From contig NZ_JOCF01000069.1 in NCBI RefSeq assembly GCF_000720635.1, forward strand, positions 1-56,839: a stretch of 56,839 bases of DNA. Direction: 5' to 3'. The notes under the pieces were generated by a model. The model was not told where the DNA came from. It saw only the letters and a program-made list of their open reading frames with translations, and did not search any database. Below are positions 19,212 to 30,759 of the stretch, in pieces; positions within the stretch are counted from its first letter, which is position 1; each line of letters starts with the position of its first letter. Both the position numbers and the translations under genes were made by a program. Source of the DNA: Streptomyces sp. NRRL WC-3742. GTDB taxonomy: Bacteria; Actinomycetota; Actinomycetes; Streptomycetales; Streptomycetaceae.

Positions 19212-19568
19212 ATGCAGTCCATTCCCGTGGACGGAACCAGGCTCGGCACGATGACCTGCATCGTTGCCCCGGAAGTGCGGATCGCCAACCGCGAGACCGG
19301 AGAGGTTCGCAAGGACCGCGAGGGGCAGACCGTGTACACGGTCGGAGTCGCGGTGAGGCAGGACGGCCGGCGGGCCTCGATCATCGAGATCAGCGTGTCC
19401 GGGGAGCCGGTCGGCGTCGTCGAGGGCGTGCGGGTGCACGTCACCGGCCTGACGGCGTTCTCCTGGGCGATGGGCGACCGCCACGGCCTCTCGTTCCGGG
19501 CCGACGCCATCACCCCCATCCCCGCCGCCGCCCCGGCGACGGGTTCGCGCAAGGGCGGCGACGCCTGA
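19212..19568 (+). CDS. SCO3933-like element regulatory protein
   Basis: A 118-residue protein, mainly beta, with VRIANRETGEVRKDREGQTV and WAMGDRHGLSFRADAI, matching the small SCO3933-type proteins that open the transfer/replication operon of many AICEs. TAGGAG lies about 10 nt before the ATG. It is the first gene under the putative KorSA-controlled promoter, and its stop overlaps the next start. A single-strand-binding or regulatory role has been supposed for the family; nothing in the sequence proves it. Confidence 0.72.
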   Translation: MQSIPVDGTRLGTMTCIVAPEVRIANRETGEVRKDREGQTVYTVGVAVRQDGRRASIIEISVSGEPVGVVEGVRVHVTGLTAFSWAMGDRHGLSFRADAITPIPAAAPATGSRKGGDA

Positions 19569-19774
19569 TGAGCGGTGCGACCCGCGTACGTCTGCGCGGC
19601 CTGCTGCGCGAACTCGGGGACCTGGCCGAAGAGGTCGACCCGTTCGGCCGGGACGAGGACGGCGCCCAGCTCTTCGACCACATCGCCGGGCTCGCGAACA
19701 AGGCCGCCGACCAGGCCCGAGACCTGGAGACCGTGGCCCACAACACGGCGATCGAGAACGGGGGGCGGCCGTGA
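19568..19774 (+). CDS. Small helical hypothetical protein
   Basis: A 68-residue, strongly helical protein (RLRGLLRELGDLAEEVDPFG, then LANKAADQARDLETVAHNTA) starting at the ATGA overlap with the preceding gene and overlapping the transfer gene by 4 nt. The tight packing indicates a translated operon member. It may be a small partner of the transfer ATPase. No family is recognised. Confidence 0.6.
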   Translation: MSGATRVRLRGLLRELGDLAEEVDPFGRDEDGAQLFDHIAGLANKAADQARDLETVAHNTAIENGGRP

Positions 19775-21075
19775 TCCTCGCTCAGCTGATCTGGCTGACC
19801 CTGCTCGCCGCCGTGCTCATCCTGCTGCCCATCGCCCCGGGGCTGCGGCGCAGCTACCCCTACGCGTGGTGGTGCCTGATCGGCTACCCGGTGACCGTGA
19901 TCAGGGTCCGTCTCACGTGGCGGCGGCTGACGACGAACCTCGGCCTGGCGGTCGCCAAGCGTCCGGGGCGGGCGTTGCTCGGGGACCTGGTGGTCAGGGG
20001 TGATCCCCTCAAGCCGATCCCGCCCCGCCTCGGTGTGCCCAAGCTGCGGCGTGGTGGTCTCGACGTGAAGGTGCGGCTGCACCCCGGGCAGGTGCCGGAG
20101 CACTTCCTGTCCGCAGCCGAAGCGCTCACGCACGCCTGGCGGGTGCACGCGGTCCGGCTGTTCACCGACGAGCGCGGGTTCGTCACCCTGTCCGCGCTGG
20201 CCTGGGACCCGCTGCGCGCGCCGGTGGTGCCGTACCAGCTGAAACAGCGCGTGCTGCGGGCGGTCGTCGGGCTGCTGGAGGACGGCCGCGCGTGGGTGAT
20301 CGACTTCCGGCGCGCTCCGCACTGGCTGATCGTCGGCGCCACCCGCTCCGGCAAATCCACCCTCATCGCCTCCCTGGTGAAGGAACTCGCCCCGCAACGC
20401 GTCGCCCTGTTCGGCATCGACCTCAAGGGCGGCATGGAACTCTCGCTCTTCGAGGACCGGCTATCCGCGCTGGCCTCCACCCGGACGGAAGCCGCGCGGC
20501 TCCTCGCCGAACTGGTCGCCGAGACGGAAGCACGCATGCAGCTGTGCCGCTCGGTCGGCGCTCGGTCGATCTGGGACCTGCCCGCCAAGCTCCGCAAGCT
20601 GCCCGTCGTGGTGATCGTCGACGAGGTGGCGGAGCTGTACCTGATGGCCACGCGGGAGGACAAGGCGGAAGTCGGGGAGATCTCCACAAACCTCCTGCGG
20701 CTCGCGCAGCTCGGCGCCGCCCTCGGCATCCACCTGGTGATCGCCGGTCAGCGCGTCGGCTCCGACCTCGGGCCCGGCGTCACAGCCCTGCGCGCGCAGT
20801 TGGCCGGCCGGATCTGCCACCGGGTCAGCGATGCGGGCACGGCCGAGATGGCTCTCGGCGACCTCAGCAAGGACGCCCTCGAAGCCGCTCAGCGCATCAC
20901 CCTCGCCGAACAGGGCGTCGCCATCACCGCCGACACCGACGGCCAGTGGCTCCGCGCCCGCTCGATCCACGTCACCCCCGACCAGGCCCGACGCGCCGCG
21001 CGCAAGTACGCCTGCCTCGCCCCCGCCTGGCCCGGCCTGCACGTCGACGAGCCGACCGAAGGGGTCTACCTCTGA
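19771..21075 (+). CDS. FtsK/SpoIIIE-type transfer ATPase (Tra)
   Basis: A 434-residue DNA translocase. One or two membrane segments (about 2-25) anchor it; the motor domain has a Walker A loop GATRSGKSTL (about 189-198) and a Walker B VVVIVDEVAEL (about 280-290). In AICEs a single protein of this class moves double-stranded DNA between hyphae. It starts in a 4-nt overlap with the preceding small gene and its stop overlaps the next ATG. Length and domain order fit the AICE Tra proteins; a full set of type IV secretion genes is absent, as expected. Confidence 0.88.
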   Translation: MILAQLIWLTLLAAVLILLPIAPGLRRSYPYAWWCLIGYPVTVIRVRLTWRRLTTNLGLAVAKRPGRALLGDLVVRGDPLKPIPPRLGVPKLRRGGLDVKVRLHPGQVPEHFLSAAEALTHAWRVHAVRLFTDERGFVTLSALAWDPLRAPVVPYQLKQRVLRAVVGLLEDGRAWVIDFRRAPHWLIVGATRSGKSTLIASLVKELAPQRVALFGIDLKGGMELSLFEDRLSALASTRTEAARLLAELVAETEARMQLCRSVGARSIWDLPAKLRKLPVVVIVDEVAELYLMATREDKAEVGEISTNLLRLAQLGAALGIHLVIAGQRVGSDLGPGVTALRAQLAGRICHRVSDAGTAEMALGDLSKDALEAAQRITLAEQGVAITADTDGQWLRARSIHVTPDQARRAARKYACLAPAWPGLHVDEPTEGVYL

Positions 21076-21275
21076 TGAGCAACGGCACCGCCCTCATCCT
21101 GATCGCCTTCCTCGCCCTCGCCACCTTCCTCCTGGTCCGCTCCGGCGAACTGCGCTTCTGGCAGGTGCTGCTGGTCGGCGTGCTCGCCATCTACCTCGAC
21201 CGCATCGGCTGGACCGACCCGATCGTCTACGCCGTCACCTGGATCGTCCAGGGCCTCACCCACACCACCACCTGA
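21075..21275 (+). CDS. Mini membrane protein, Spd-like position
   Basis: A 66-residue protein with two hydrophobic segments (about 4-20 and 29-44), starting in a TGATG overlap with the transfer ATPase gene. Small membrane proteins following tra in streptomycete elements often act in intramycelial spread (Spd). That role is inferred from position and size only. Confidence 0.62.
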   Translation: MSNGTALILIAFLALATFLLVRSGELRFWQVLLVGVLAIYLDRIGWTDPIVYAVTWIVQGLTHTTT

Positions 21276-21289
21276 AAGGCGTGACCACC

Positions 21290-21445
21290 GTGCCAACCCA
21301 CCCAACCACCCCCGGCGGACCGACCCGCACCCCGATCCGCCGGGCCCCCTCCACCCGCCCCAACGCCACCCCCGGCCGCGCCAGGCATAGCAGTCTGGCC
21401 CGGCCGGGGCCCGGCAACCCCTGGCCCTGGAGACACCCACCATGA
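21290..21445 (+). CDS. Short Pro/Arg-rich protein ahead of rep
   Basis: A 51-residue frame from GTG 21290 (or 21281) whose stop overlaps the rep ATG (ATGA). The product is Pro/Thr/Arg-rich (TPIRRAPSTRPN, NPWPWRHPP) and probably disordered. AAAGG sits 9 nt before 21290. The overlap with rep suggests translational coupling, that is, a leader-type frame setting Rep levels. Whether the peptide itself matters is unknown. Confidence 0.4.
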   Translation: MPTHPTTPGGPTRTPIRRAPSTRPNATPGRARHSSLARPGPGNPWPWRHPP

Positions 21446-22902
21446 CCGCCACCGGCCCCAACCCCTACACCGACCCCACCGCACGCCGCGCCTTCCTCAA
21501 CCGGGAGGCGCGGCTGCGCCAACTGCCGCCGATAGAACGTGACTTCGTCCGCCTGGGCGAGATGCCGGACCTGAACCGCTGGCTGGAACAGATCCGCGCC
21601 ACCGGCGGCTGCGCCGAACCGGTCTACCTCACCGGGCACACCACCACCCTCGACGGCCAGACCGGTGAAGTCCTGCGGCACTACTCGACCGCCACCGAAC
21701 CCGGCGGCCGCCTCGCCGTCCGCTGCCGAAACCGCCGCGCCACCCGCTGCCCGTCCTGCTCACGCGAACACAGCGGCGACACCTTCCACCTCGTCCGCGC
21801 CGGACTCACCGGCGGCAAAGGCGTCCCGGAGACGGTCCGCACCCACCCCCGACTGTTCGTCACCCTGACCGCACCCTCCTTCGGCCCGGTCCACCGCACG
21901 GGCGACTGCCACCCCATCCGGCGTCGCTCATGCGAACACGGCGGTCGCCACGGCTGCGGCCTGGCACACCCGGACACTGACCCGCTCATCGGACAGCCGC
22001 TCTGCGCCGGCTGCTACGACTACCCCGGTCATGTCCTGTGGAACGCGTCGGCCCCGGCGCTGTGGAAGGCGTTCCGCGACAACCTCTACCACCATGTTGC
22101 CGCCCGGACCGGCGTCGGCCGCACAGCGATCCGCAAGCTCATCAGGGTCTCGACCGCCAAGGTCACCGAGTACCAGAAGCGCGGCGCCGTCCACTTCCAC
22201 GCCGTCATCCGCTTCGACGGCCCCGACGGTCCGACCACCCCACCCCCGCCCTGGGCAACAGCGGATCTCCTGCTGGACACGGTTCACTCCGCAGCTGCCG
22301 CCGTAGCCCTGCCGCGCCCCGAATCGGCCGCGTACGGCGACGGACGGCTCAGCTTCGGCACCCAACTCGACGCCCACCCCCTCACAGGCGGGGACGGCGG
22401 ACGCCTCACCGACGACGCGGTTGCCGCCTACGTCGCCAAGTACACCAGCAAGAGCGCCGAAACCGCCGGCGCCGTCGACCGACGCATCACCACCCTCGCC
22501 GAGATCCGAGCCCTCCACGTCACCCCGCATATCCGGGCACTCATCACCACCGCCTGGCGCCTCGGCGAACTCCCCGAACTCGAACACCTGCGGCTACGCA
22601 CCTGGGCCCACATGCTCGGCTACCGGGGCCACTGCCTCACTAAGACCCACGCCTACTCCACCACCTACACCCGGCTCCGAAGCGACCGCGCCGAACACGC
22701 CCGCACCCTCGCCGGTGCCCCGGTCCTGTACTCCGACTGGGACAACGACACCACCACCGAATCCGCCTGGCGCTTTGCCGGAACTGGTCACACCCCCGCC
22801 GAAGCACTCATCGCGGTCGGCATCGCCGAGGACCTCGCCACCAACCGGGAGATGGTCCGCGAATGTGCGAGGCGTTCCGGCGTGAGTAGGGACGCGTCAT
22901 GA
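21442..22902 (+). CDS. Replication initiator protein (RepSA-like, HUH type)
   Basis: A 486-residue rolling-circle initiator. The metal-binding HUH motif is VHFHAVIR (about 250-257) and the catalytic tyrosine motif is AAYVAKYTSK (about 329-338). Cys pairs in the N-terminal half (CRNRRATRCPSC and CAGCYDYPG) suggest zinc binding. This matches the RepSA family of pSAM2-like elements and initiates replication of the excised circle before transfer. The ATG overlaps the preceding short frame by 4 nt, and its stop overlaps the next gene by 4 nt. Confidence 0.9.
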   Translation: MTATGPNPYTDPTARRAFLNREARLRQLPPIERDFVRLGEMPDLNRWLEQIRATGGCAEPVYLTGHTTTLDGQTGEVLRHYSTATEPGGRLAVRCRNRRATRCPSCSREHSGDTFHLVRAGLTGGKGVPETVRTHPRLFVTLTAPSFGPVHRTGDCHPIRRRSCEHGGRHGCGLAHPDTDPLIGQPLCAGCYDYPGHVLWNASAPALWKAFRDNLYHHVAARTGVGRTAIRKLIRVSTAKVTEYQKRGAVHFHAVIRFDGPDGPTTPPPPWATADLLLDTVHSAAAAVALPRPESAAYGDGRLSFGTQLDAHPLTGGDGGRLTDDAVAAYVAKYTSKSAETAGAVDRRITTLAEIRALHVTPHIRALITTAWRLGELPELEHLRLRTWAHMLGYRGHCLTKTHAYSTTYTRLRSDRAEHARTLAGAPVLYSDWDNDTTTESAWRFAGTGHTPAEALIAVGIAEDLATNREMVRECARRSGVSRDAS

Positions 22903-23060
22903 CCGCCGGTCCTGGCCTGTCAGATGCGGCGGCCAGCGCTCTTGCTTCTACTGGGGAGGCAGGAGCGACGGGGCAGGCTCGGGGACAGGCCATTTGGAGC
23001 GAGATCGTCATCGTGGACAACGACGGCAACGAAGAGCCGTACGACCCAGCCAAGCACTGA
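22899..23060 (+). CDS. 53-residue acidic protein between rep and int
   Basis: A short gene starting in the ATGA overlap with rep and ending three bases before a strong terminator. The N-terminal half is Ala/Gly-rich; the C-terminal half (IWSEIVIVDNDGNEEPYDPAKH) is acidic. In pSAM2 this position is held by the excisionase, which has a helix-turn-helix; none is visible here. Since the integrase is a serine recombinase, this gene or another small gene of the element could encode its directionality factor. That is a guess from position. Confidence 0.55.
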   Translation: MTAGPGLSDAAASALASTGEAGATGQARGQAIWSEIVIVDNDGNEEPYDPAKH

Positions 23061-23062
23061 CA

Positions 23063-23097
23063 GCGACAGGCCCCGATCCACTGCCGGGGCCTGTCGC
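23063..23097. terminator. Terminator of the tra-rep operon
   Basis: A perfect 13-bp stem (23063-23075 with 23085-23097) and a 9-nt loop between the convergent rep operon and integrase gene. Confidence 0.8.
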
Positions 23098-23131
23098 ATG
23101 CTGTTCCGCCGTTCGGGCTGGCTGCCCCGCG

Positions 23132-24745
23132 TCAGAGCTCGCTCGCGAAGTGGTCCTCCTTGACGATCAGGCGCTCTCGGTAGTCCTTGGGGATCATGAG
23201 CCTCAGCTTCACTGCGGGTGCACGCTGGCCCTTCACCTTGGTGCGGGTGACCTCACATCGAACGCCGACCCGTAGGAGATCGGCAGACATGGCCTCGGTG
23301 CCGCCCTCTTCCCAGCGTTGCCGGAACGTCTTGCCGTTTGCCACGTTCACCCACCGGTCTTCGGTGGTCTCGGGGTCGATCTCCCCGAGTTCGGTGATCA
23401 GCTTGTCGAGCGTCTGCTCCGCTTGCTCGCGTGTGAATCGAGTCTTTGTGTACCGGCCACCAGGTTCCAGTTCCTTCATGTAGTAGGCGACGGACTCTTC
23501 AAGCTGCGCCACCTGGGCGCGGGCTTCGGCACCCCGTGCGTACTCTCGGACCTGAACTGGCTCGTCGCCGAGGACGGAGAGAACATCCATGACCACCTTG
23601 GTGTAGACCACCTCAGGGTTCGGGATGCCGGGTCCGCCGCTTTTGCACTTCTGGCAGCGCATGTAGGAGTAGGGGCCGTACGCGTTTTCGTACCTCTTGA
23701 CAGTCATGTTCGTCGTGCAGTCGACGCAGGTGAGGACGCCGAGGAACTTTGTGGCGCCGCCGGACTGGCGCGCAGGCTGTTTCTTGCTGCGCTTGTCGAG
23801 GTCGGCTTGCAACTCGTCGAACTCGTCGTCCGTGAAGATGGCCGGTGCCACCCTGATGGGCTTGCCCTTCTGGTCCAGGACGAGCTTTGACCGGCGGGCG
23901 CGCCCCTTCATCTCGACCTCGACGCGGTACCCCTTCAGGCCAGGGTTGCGCAGTCGGCTGAGCAACGTGGAGGTCGTGAGCTTGTCGCCCATCAGCTTCG
24001 AGCGCTTCAGGACCTTGACCATCCGTGTGGCAGAGACCCCTCTTCTGGCCATGCGCCGACACCAGTGCAGGGCCTTGTGGGCGTCGTCATCTACGTAGAG
24101 GACGACCCTTCCGTTTTCGTCCTCGCCGGTGACGTATCCGTAGGTGGGCTTGCCCACCAGCCAGTCACCTTGCGTCTTCGCGTAGTCCCAGAGGCTCGTC
24201 ACGCGAGTGCTGGTGTTGGTGGCCTCGATCTCGGCGATGCCACCGATCAGCGTGACCATGATCTTCCCGACGACCGTGGTCAGATCGATCTGGTCGTTCT
24301 TGGAGACCAGGTTCTTCCCGTACTTCAACGCCCAGTCGATCATCGTGTTGAGGTCGGACAACCGGCGGATGAAGCGGTCGAGCTTCCAGAACAGGAGGAC
24401 GTCGAACTCCGGCGCCCGGTCGTTCAGCCACTCGCCCAGTTGCTTCCGCTTCCACGGCGGGACCTTCGTGGCGGAGACGTTGAGGTCGCTGGCGACGCCG
24501 ACCACGCGGCAGCCCCGGTTCAGTGCCTCCCTGCGAAGGTCGAGCTCCTGGCGCACGGGGGAGGTCGTGTCTTCTGTCAGTACGGACAGCCGGACTGACA
24601 GCAGGGCCCGGGGAGCGTCCTCCGGAATGGCGGCCTCGGCTCTCTTCAACTCCTCAAGCTGGGCCAGGTCGGCGGCGGTCCATTCGGCTTCTACGGTGTA
24701 CGCCCTCTGAGCGGCTGCTGAGGCCGTGCGGCTGCGTTTCCCCAT
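23132..24745 (-). CDS. Large serine recombinase (integrase)
   Basis: A 537-residue site-specific recombinase. The resolvase domain has R52 and S54 in SVRLSVLTED as the likely catalytic pair, followed by WKLDRFIRR. A recombinase domain comes next, then a zinc ribbon with CVDC and CQKC pairs (about 337-365) and a coiled segment (about 400-430), the full plan of phiC31-type integrases. About 45 helical residues precede the resolvase domain, which is more than usual. The ATG at 24745 is chosen because a -35/-10 pair ends 7 nt before it. The gene reads inward from the right att site. Confidence 0.92.
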   Translation of the reverse strand: MGKRSRTASAAAQRAYTVEAEWTAADLAQLEELKRAEAAIPEDAPRALLSVRLSVLTEDTTSPVRQELDLRREALNRGCRVVGVASDLNVSATKVPPWKRKQLGEWLNDRAPEFDVLLFWKLDRFIRRLSDLNTMIDWALKYGKNLVSKNDQIDLTTVVGKIMVTLIGGIAEIEATNTSTRVTSLWDYAKTQGDWLVGKPTYGYVTGEDENGRVVLYVDDDAHKALHWCRRMARRGVSATRMVKVLKRSKLMGDKLTTSTLLSRLRNPGLKGYRVEVEMKGRARRSKLVLDQKGKPIRVAPAIFTDDEFDELQADLDKRSKKQPARQSGGATKFLGVLTCVDCTTNMTVKRYENAYGPYSYMRCQKCKSGGPGIPNPEVVYTKVVMDVLSVLGDEPVQVREYARGAEARAQVAQLEESVAYYMKELEPGGRYTKTRFTREQAEQTLDKLITELGEIDPETTEDRWVNVANGKTFRQRWEEGGTEAMSADLLRVGVRCEVTRTKVKGQRAPAVKLRLMIPKDYRERLIVKEDHFASEL

Positions 24746-24752
24746 GTCAGAG

Positions 24753-24782
24753 AGGCTAGAGCTGGTTTTACCCTTGTGTCTA
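24753..24782 (-). promoter_or_regulatory. Integrase promoter at the right element end
   Basis: On the minus strand TAGACA (24777-24782), an 18-nt spacer, TAGCCT (24753-24758) and then 7 nt to the ATG. It appears leaderless. The -35 box lies 5 nt from the att core, so the promoter is inside the attP arm and is kept in both integrated and circular forms. Confidence 0.65.
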
Positions 24783-24787
24783 TATGG

Positions 24788-24796
24788 CCCCAGATG
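24788..24796 (+). other. attR core of the integrated element
   Basis: CCCCAGATG, identical to 14035-14043. Host sequence resumes to the right with codons for the displaced C-terminus of the radical SAM protein. Confidence 0.8.
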
Positions 24797-24877
24797 CAGA
24801 CGGCCATTCAAATCGGCCCGACCGGTAAGAAGCTGCTCCCGCTGAGCGTCGTCGGGGGCGCCGACCAGCAGAAGTAG
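24788..24877 (+). pseudogene. Displaced native 3' end of the radical SAM gene
   Basis: After CPQM-type codons this stretch reads 26 codons ending in TAG. The peptide aligns without gaps to the element-supplied tail of the gene at 12181, with 20 of 26 residues identical, including GPTGKKLLPL and GADQQK. It has no start and is the relic of the original gene end. Confidence 0.88.
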
Positions 24878-24896
24878 AGCGCGCCGTGATGTGGCG

Positions 24897-24921
24897 GCCC
24901 CCGGTCCTCGGGACCGGGGGC
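24897..24921 (+). terminator. Original terminator of the radical SAM gene
   Basis: A perfect 11-bp stem (24897-24907 with 24911-24921) with a 3-nt loop, 19 nt after the relic stop codon. The bases from here to the next gene also contain TACCCT at 24948-24953, a possible -10 for the DUF2344 gene. Confidence 0.7.
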
Positions 24922-25058
24922 TGTCACGTGGGGGTGGCGGGAGCGCGTACCCTTGCTGCTGACAGGCGTCCGGTGCAGTGGCCCGGACGGGGATCGAAAC
25001 GAAGGACTGAGCGACACTGGCACGCCGTACGCCCGACGGTCCGCCGCCCGCGCCGACG

Positions 25059-25823
25059 GTGCAGCGGATTCGCCTCCGCTACACCAAGCGCGGCAGGCTC
25101 CGCTTCACCAGCCACCGTGACTTCCAGCGCGCGTTCGAGCGCGCGCTGCGCCGGTCCGCCGTTCCGATGGCCTATTCGGCCGGGTTCACGCCGCACCCGA
25201 AGGTCTCGTACGCCAATGCCGCTCCCACCGGGGTGGCGAGCGAGGCGGAGTACCTGGAGATCGGGCTGGCCGCGCACCGGGACCCGGAGGCGCTGCGGGC
25301 GCAGCTGGACGGGTCGCTGCCGCCCGGGCTGGACGTGATCGACGCGGTCGAGGTGCGGACGCCCAACTTCGTGGAGCGCCTGGAAGCCTCCGAGTGGCTC
25401 GTCCGGCTGGACGGTGTCGAGGAGGGCGAGGCGGCCCGTGCGGTGGAGGTGTTCCTCGCCGAAGAACGGGTAGAGGTCGAACGCCTCACCAAGAACGGCG
25501 TGCGGGTCTTCGACGCGCGCGGTCCGGTGGCGGCACTGGAGCTCGCCCCGCCGCAGGTCGGCGACGGTGCGGACACGGCGGTCGGTTCGAGGCACGATGT
25601 TCGGACGGGCCGTCCCTGTGCGATACTGCGCCTGGTAGTACGACACGCCACACCCGCCGTACGACCCGACGACGTATTGTCCGGTCTCCGTGCGACGGCC
25701 GACCTGGCGCCGCCGGTCCCCGCAGAGGTGACCAGGCTGGCGCAGGGGCCGCTCGACGAGGAGACCGGCACGGTGACCGACCCGCTGGCGCTCGACCGCG
25801 CCGCGGCCCCGGCCGGCTCGTAA
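25059..25823 (+). CDS. Radical SAM-associated protein, TIGR03936/DUF2344 type
   Basis: A 254-residue protein with the family start QRIRLRYTKRGRLRFTSHRD and the FTPHPKVSYANAAPTGV motif. It has no cluster-binding motif of its own and is the standing partner of TIGR03960-type radical SAM proteins, here 10.9 kb upstream because of the insertion. The GTG at 25059 is the first usual start codon near the family N-terminus, but no ribosome site precedes it. A non-standard CTG about 13 codons upstream, behind GAAGGACTGAG, is a possible alternative. Confidence 0.85.
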   Translation: MQRIRLRYTKRGRLRFTSHRDFQRAFERALRRSAVPMAYSAGFTPHPKVSYANAAPTGVASEAEYLEIGLAAHRDPEALRAQLDGSLPPGLDVIDAVEVRTPNFVERLEASEWLVRLDGVEEGEAARAVEVFLAEERVEVERLTKNGVRVFDARGPVAALELAPPQVGDGADTAVGSRHDVRTGRPCAILRLVVRHATPAVRPDDVLSGLRATADLAPPVPAEVTRLAQGPLDEETGTVTDPLALDRAAAPAGS

Positions 25824-25871
25824 GAGGCCGCCGGGTCGCGCGTGACCTGCGTCCGCCTAGCGGGCGGAGGC

Positions 25872-25896
25872 CGGGTCCAGTGCCTCACTGGACCCG
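25872..25896 (+). terminator. Hairpin after DUF2344 gene, in the gap before rne
   Basis: A perfect 11-bp stem (25872-25882 with 25886-25896) with a 3-nt loop, 48 nt after the stop. The remaining gap to 26219 probably carries the rne promoter and a long rne leader (for example around 26000-26200). I see no gene and no known riboswitch there. Confidence 0.65.
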
Positions 25897-26219
25897 ACGG
25901 GTCCTCCAGGGTTCCCGCGGCTCCCCAGGGGAGCGAGCGTCGTCGCAGCACAGGCCGGCCACCCCCGTCCGGGAGCCACCCGGGCCCGGGGGACGGCGCA
26001 GCTTGCGAAAACCACAGAAGACTGGTCAGACCAGAAGACTTTCGACACCCCGCAGAACGCGGGGCGCCGAGCGAGACTACGAGCCCCTGTGCGGCGTCGC
26101 GTCCGCGCGGCGGCACCGTGAAAGGGTCCGGCCCGAGCATCCTCGCGATGCCGGCCGCCCACCGGTGCCGTGACGTGCCCGGATGCGGAGCCCGGGGGCC
26201 TGACGGGAGATCCACCCGC

Positions 26220-29813
<3,594 letters not shown>

Positions 29814-29821
29814 TGCCCACC

Positions 29822-29854
29822 GCCCGGGGCGGGAGCGCCGCTCCCGCCCCGGGC
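29822..29854 (+). terminator. rne terminator
   Basis: A perfect 15-bp stem (29822-29836 with 29840-29854) with a 3-nt loop, 8 nt after the rne stop. Confidence 0.85.
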
Positions 29855-29867
29855 CGTACGGGCCGGT

Positions 29868-29896
29868 TTGCCCCCGCGCGGGCCGGTCCGTATTCT
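29868..29896 (+). promoter_or_regulatory. rplU-rpmA promoter
   Basis: TTGCCC (29868-29873), a 17-nt spacer and TATTCT (29891-29896). The start point should be near 29903, giving an rplU leader of about 145 nt with GC-rich self-complementary stretches (about 29940-30005). Confidence 0.6.
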
Positions 29897-30046
29897 TGAC
29901 CTTCGGCGTGTTTCTACGCCGTGCTCCCGAGCAGATCACCTTCCCGGAGAGCCGCGCCCGCGCGGTGGGACGGGGAGAGGCCCCTGTGTCCGTACCCAGG
30001 TGGCTGGCGTCGGGGGTTCCGACCGAGTAGGGAAAGTAGGTACCGC

Positions 30047-30364
30047 ATGTACGCGATCGTTCGCGCAGGCGGCCGCCAGCACAAGGTCGCCGTCGGCGAC
30101 GTGCTGGAGATCGACCGTGTTGACGCCAAGCCGGGTGACTCGGTCGAGCTCTCGACCATCCTGGTGGTCGACGGTGACGCTGTCACCTCCGACCCGTGGG
30201 TGCTGGCCGGCGTGAAGGCTCACGCCGAGGTCGTCGACCAGACCAAGGGCGACAAGATCGTCATCCTGCGCTACAAGAACAAGACCGGCTACCGCCGTCG
30301 CCAGGGTCACCGTCAGCAGCACACCGCGGTGCGCATCACGAGCATCGACTCGGTCAGCAAGTAA
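30047..30364 (+). CDS. rplU: 50S ribosomal protein L21
   Basis: A 105-residue large-subunit protein. The N-terminal [17 protein letters not shown] and the C-terminal [18 protein letters not shown] are diagnostic for bL21. The start is the ATG at 30047 just before this motif, with GGGAAAGTAGG upstream. It is followed by rpmA after 14 nt, the usual L21-L27-Obg arrangement. Confidence 0.98.
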   Translation: MYAIVRAGGRQHKVAVGDVLEIDRVDAKPGDSVELSTILVVDGDAVTSDPWVLAGVKAHAEVVDQTKGDKIVILRYKNKTGYRRRQGHRQQHTAVRITSIDSVSK

Positions 30365-30378
30365 GGGGATAGCGAAAA

Positions 30379-30636
30379 ATGGCACACAAGAAGGGCGCAA
30401 GCTCTACTCGTAACGGCCGTGACTCGAACGCCCAGCGCCTCGGCGTGAAGCGCTTCGGTGGCCAGGTCGTCTCCGCCGGCGAGATCATCGTCCGCCAGCG
30501 TGGCACCCACTTCCACCCGGGTGCCAACGTCGGCCGTGGCGGCGACGACACCCTGTTCGCCCTGACCGCCGGTGCCGTGCAGTTCGGCAACCGTCGCGGC
30601 CGCAAGGTCGTCAACATCGTGGCCGTCGAGGCCTGA
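30379..30636 (+). CDS. rpmA: 50S ribosomal protein L27
   Basis: An 85-residue protein whose N-terminal tail ([16 protein letters not shown]) reaches the peptidyl-transfer centre. The body shows [21 protein letters not shown] and the [17 protein letters not shown] signature. AAGGGGATAG precedes the ATG. It is co-transcribed with rplU and closed by the hairpin at 30673-30710. Confidence 0.98.
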   Translation: MAHKKGASSTRNGRDSNAQRLGVKRFGGQVVSAGEIIVRQRGTHFHPGANVGRGGDDTLFALTAGAVQFGNRRGRKVVNIVAVEA

Positions 30637-30672
30637 GTCCTCGCGGACTCCCGAGTCGTGTGACGACTCACA

Positions 30673-30710
30673 GTGAAGGGTGGGCCGGAATGTTCCGGTC
30701 CACCCTTCAC
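30673..30710 (+). terminator. Terminator after rpmA
   Basis: An 18-bp stem with one G-T pair and a 2-base centre, spanning the whole interval, 37 nt after the rpmA stop and 50 nt before obgE. Confidence 0.8.
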
Positions 30711-30759
30711 GCTTTACGCAGTAAGCAAGCAGACCCACTTCCGCACTGGAGGCACACCC

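Noticed and set aside
25842..26219. Upstream extension of the rne reading frame
   Set aside because: It would start without a ribosome site and run through a terminator hairpin; the ATG at 26220 has GGGAGA and gives a typical N-terminus.
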